This document shows positions 9,764 to 10,681 of a stretch of DNA of 10,681 nt, piece after piece. The notes below the pieces were generated by a model that worked only from the letters and a program-made list of their open reading frames with translations, had not been told where the DNA came from and searched no databases. Position numbers and translations under genes: made by a program. The DNA is taken from contig CALEJY010000058.1 of assembly GCA_937898445.1 (NCBI GenBank), positions 1-10,681 of the forward strand, written 5' to 3'. Each line of letters begins with the position of its first letter. The stretch's first letter is position 1. The stretch comes from an uncultured Candidatus Melainabacteria bacterium. GTDB taxonomy: Bacteria; Cyanobacteriota; Vampirovibrionia; Gastranaerophilales; Gastranaerophilaceae.

Positions 9764-10681
9764 ATGGTAAACAAAGTTACAACTGCAACCGTAATCGGGC
9801 TTGACGCATACAATGTTACTGTAGAAACAGATGTATTAGGCGGTCTGCCTGCATTTTCTATTGTCGGGTTGCCTGATGCAGCGATTAACGAGGCTCGAGA
9901 TAGAGTTCGCTCGGCAATAAGAAATTCAGGATTTACCTTTCCTGCAAAAAAAGTTGTAATAAATTTAGCACCGGCCGACTTAAAAAAAGAAGGTTCAAAT
10001 TTCGATCTACCAATCGCAATAGGTTTACTCATTGAGGAAGAAGTTCTTGATGAAGAAAAATTGAAAGGTTTTGCATTTATCGGAGAACTATCACTTGATG
10101 GCGGTTTGAGGGAAGTTACAGGTGTTTTACCATTAATTTTGGGTTTGAAAAATTTCGGGATAAAAAACATTTTTGTTCCGGCTATAAACGCTCAAGAAGC
10201 AGCACTTGCCGGCGACGTTAACATATTTGGTGCTAATTGTTTAGCTGATGTCGTAAACCATTTTTCTGACAACCCGATTAAACCGACGATAATTGACATT
10301 AACAACTATTTATCAGAAGGTTCAAAACAAGATTTTGTATATGATTTTAAAGATGTAAAAGGTCAACAAAAAGCAAAACGTGCGCTTGAAATTGCGGCAG
10401 CAGGCGGTCACAATATGCTTATGATTGGTTCTCCAGGTTCTGGTAAAACCCTTATGGCAAAATGTTTTGCCTCAATTTTGCCTCCGCTAGAATTGTCGGA
10501 AGCATTGGAACTAACCAAAATCTACAGTATTTCAGGGCTATTATCATCTAAAGAGCCTCTAATGACCAAACGACCTTTTAGAGCGGTTCATCACACTGCC
10601 TCTGCAAACGGAATTATCGGTGGCGGAACAGTCCCTAAACCGGGTGAAATCACGCTTGCACATCGAGGTGTGTTGTTTCTT
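9764..10681 (+). CDS. comM: YifB/ComM-family Mg-chelatase-like AAA+ ATPase, partial (C-terminus outside window)
   Basis: The 306 visible codons match the N-terminal 60% of this roughly 510-residue family. Residues 1-185 form the ChlI-like fold-type domain: VIGLDAYNVTVETDVLGGLP, FSIVGLPDAAINEARDRVR, and INLAPADLKKEGSNFDLPIA. The AAA+ domain follows, with DFKDVKGQQKAKRALEIAAAGG (194-215) and Walker A GSPGSGKT (222-229). PFRAVHHTAS (271-280) and GEITLAHRGVLFL (294-306) lead into Walker B, whose acidic residues fall just past the window edge. In Haemophilus and Vibrio, ComM is a hexameric branch-migration helicase that helps integrate transforming DNA; in many bacteria its role is untested. The start at 9764 has a TATAAT six bases upstream and no Shine-Dalgarno. 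It is divergent from the GT9 gene. Confidence 0.93.
   Translation, partial: MVNKVTTATVIGLDAYNVTVETDVLGGLPAFSIVGLPDAAINEARDRVRSAIRNSGFTFPAKKVVINLAPADLKKEGSNFDLPIAIGLLIEEEVLDEEKLKGFAFIGELSLDGGLREVTGVLPLILGLKNFGIKNIFVPAINAQEAALAGDVNIFGANCLADVVNHFSDNPIKPTIIDINNYLSEGSKQDFVYDFKDVKGQQKAKRALEIAAAGGHNMLMIGSPGSGKTLMAKCFASILPPLELSEALELTKIYSISGLLSSKEPLMTKRPFRAVHHTASANGIIGGGTVPKPGEITLAHRGVLFL

Noticed and set aside
9751..10170. 139-codon minus-strand open frame within comM
   Set aside because: Antisense to a clearly conserved YifB/ComM coding region; its protein is low in character and resembles a mirror of the real frame.
1..10681. CRISPR array, tRNA, rRNA, integrase, toxin-antitoxin or phage defence genes
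   Set aside because: No regularly spaced repeats, tRNA-like folds or recognisable proteins of these types were found; the small XRE genes lack an adjacent toxin-like partner.

Overview
The window is an AT-rich chromosomal segment from a Gram-negative-type bacterium. Two prepilin-like genes with the N-terminal signature FTLAEVLITLGIIGVVAA, a cyanobacterial-looking minCDE cluster, an NrtR-type Nudix regulator and a GT9 (heptosyltransferase-like) glycosyltransferase together suggest a non-photosynthetic cyanobacterial relative (Vampirovibrionia/Melainabacteria, order Gastranaerophilales). This placement is inferred from gene style, not proven. No CRISPR array, tRNA, rRNA, transposase or prophage gene is visible.

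Layout. 1-1040, minus strand: start of the ribosomal S10 operon (rpsJ, then a partial rplC). rpsJ has its own promoter and leader, and a GC-rich, apparently folded spacer lies between rpsJ and rplC. 1135-2326: a prepilin-like gene (minus) divergent from a small XRE-family regulator (plus), bounded by intrinsic terminators. 2377-5777, minus strand: a Met-rich putative peptidoglycan hydrolase followed by minC, minD and minE. MinC has a long acidic linker and MinE a long acidic tail. 5870-6859, plus strand: an NrtR-like regulator with a palindromic candidate operator, directly followed by secG. 6876-7731: a double-hairpin element, a FabG-like short-chain dehydrogenase and a REP-like palindrome. 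7745-8727: a second divergent XRE regulator/prepilin pair with repeats in its control region. 8732-9718, minus strand: the GT9 glycosyltransferase. 9764-10681, plus strand: comM (yifB), cut by the window end.

Most genes are housekeeping: translation, division-site placement, protein export and envelope sugar transfer. The least conventional content is in the small structure. There are two copies of a 'small XRE regulator back-to-back with a prepilin' module. Three genes share an exact TATAAT-N6-ATG arrangement with no Shine-Dalgarno sequence, implying leaderless mRNAs; two of them are head-to-head only 45 bp apart. One prepilin carries a frame-shifted partial copy of its own signal region. 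The spacer before rplC can fold and also holds an in-frame repeated short ORF. ComM and type IV-pilin-like proteins are both linked to natural transformation in other bacteria, so a competence connection is possible but not shown here.
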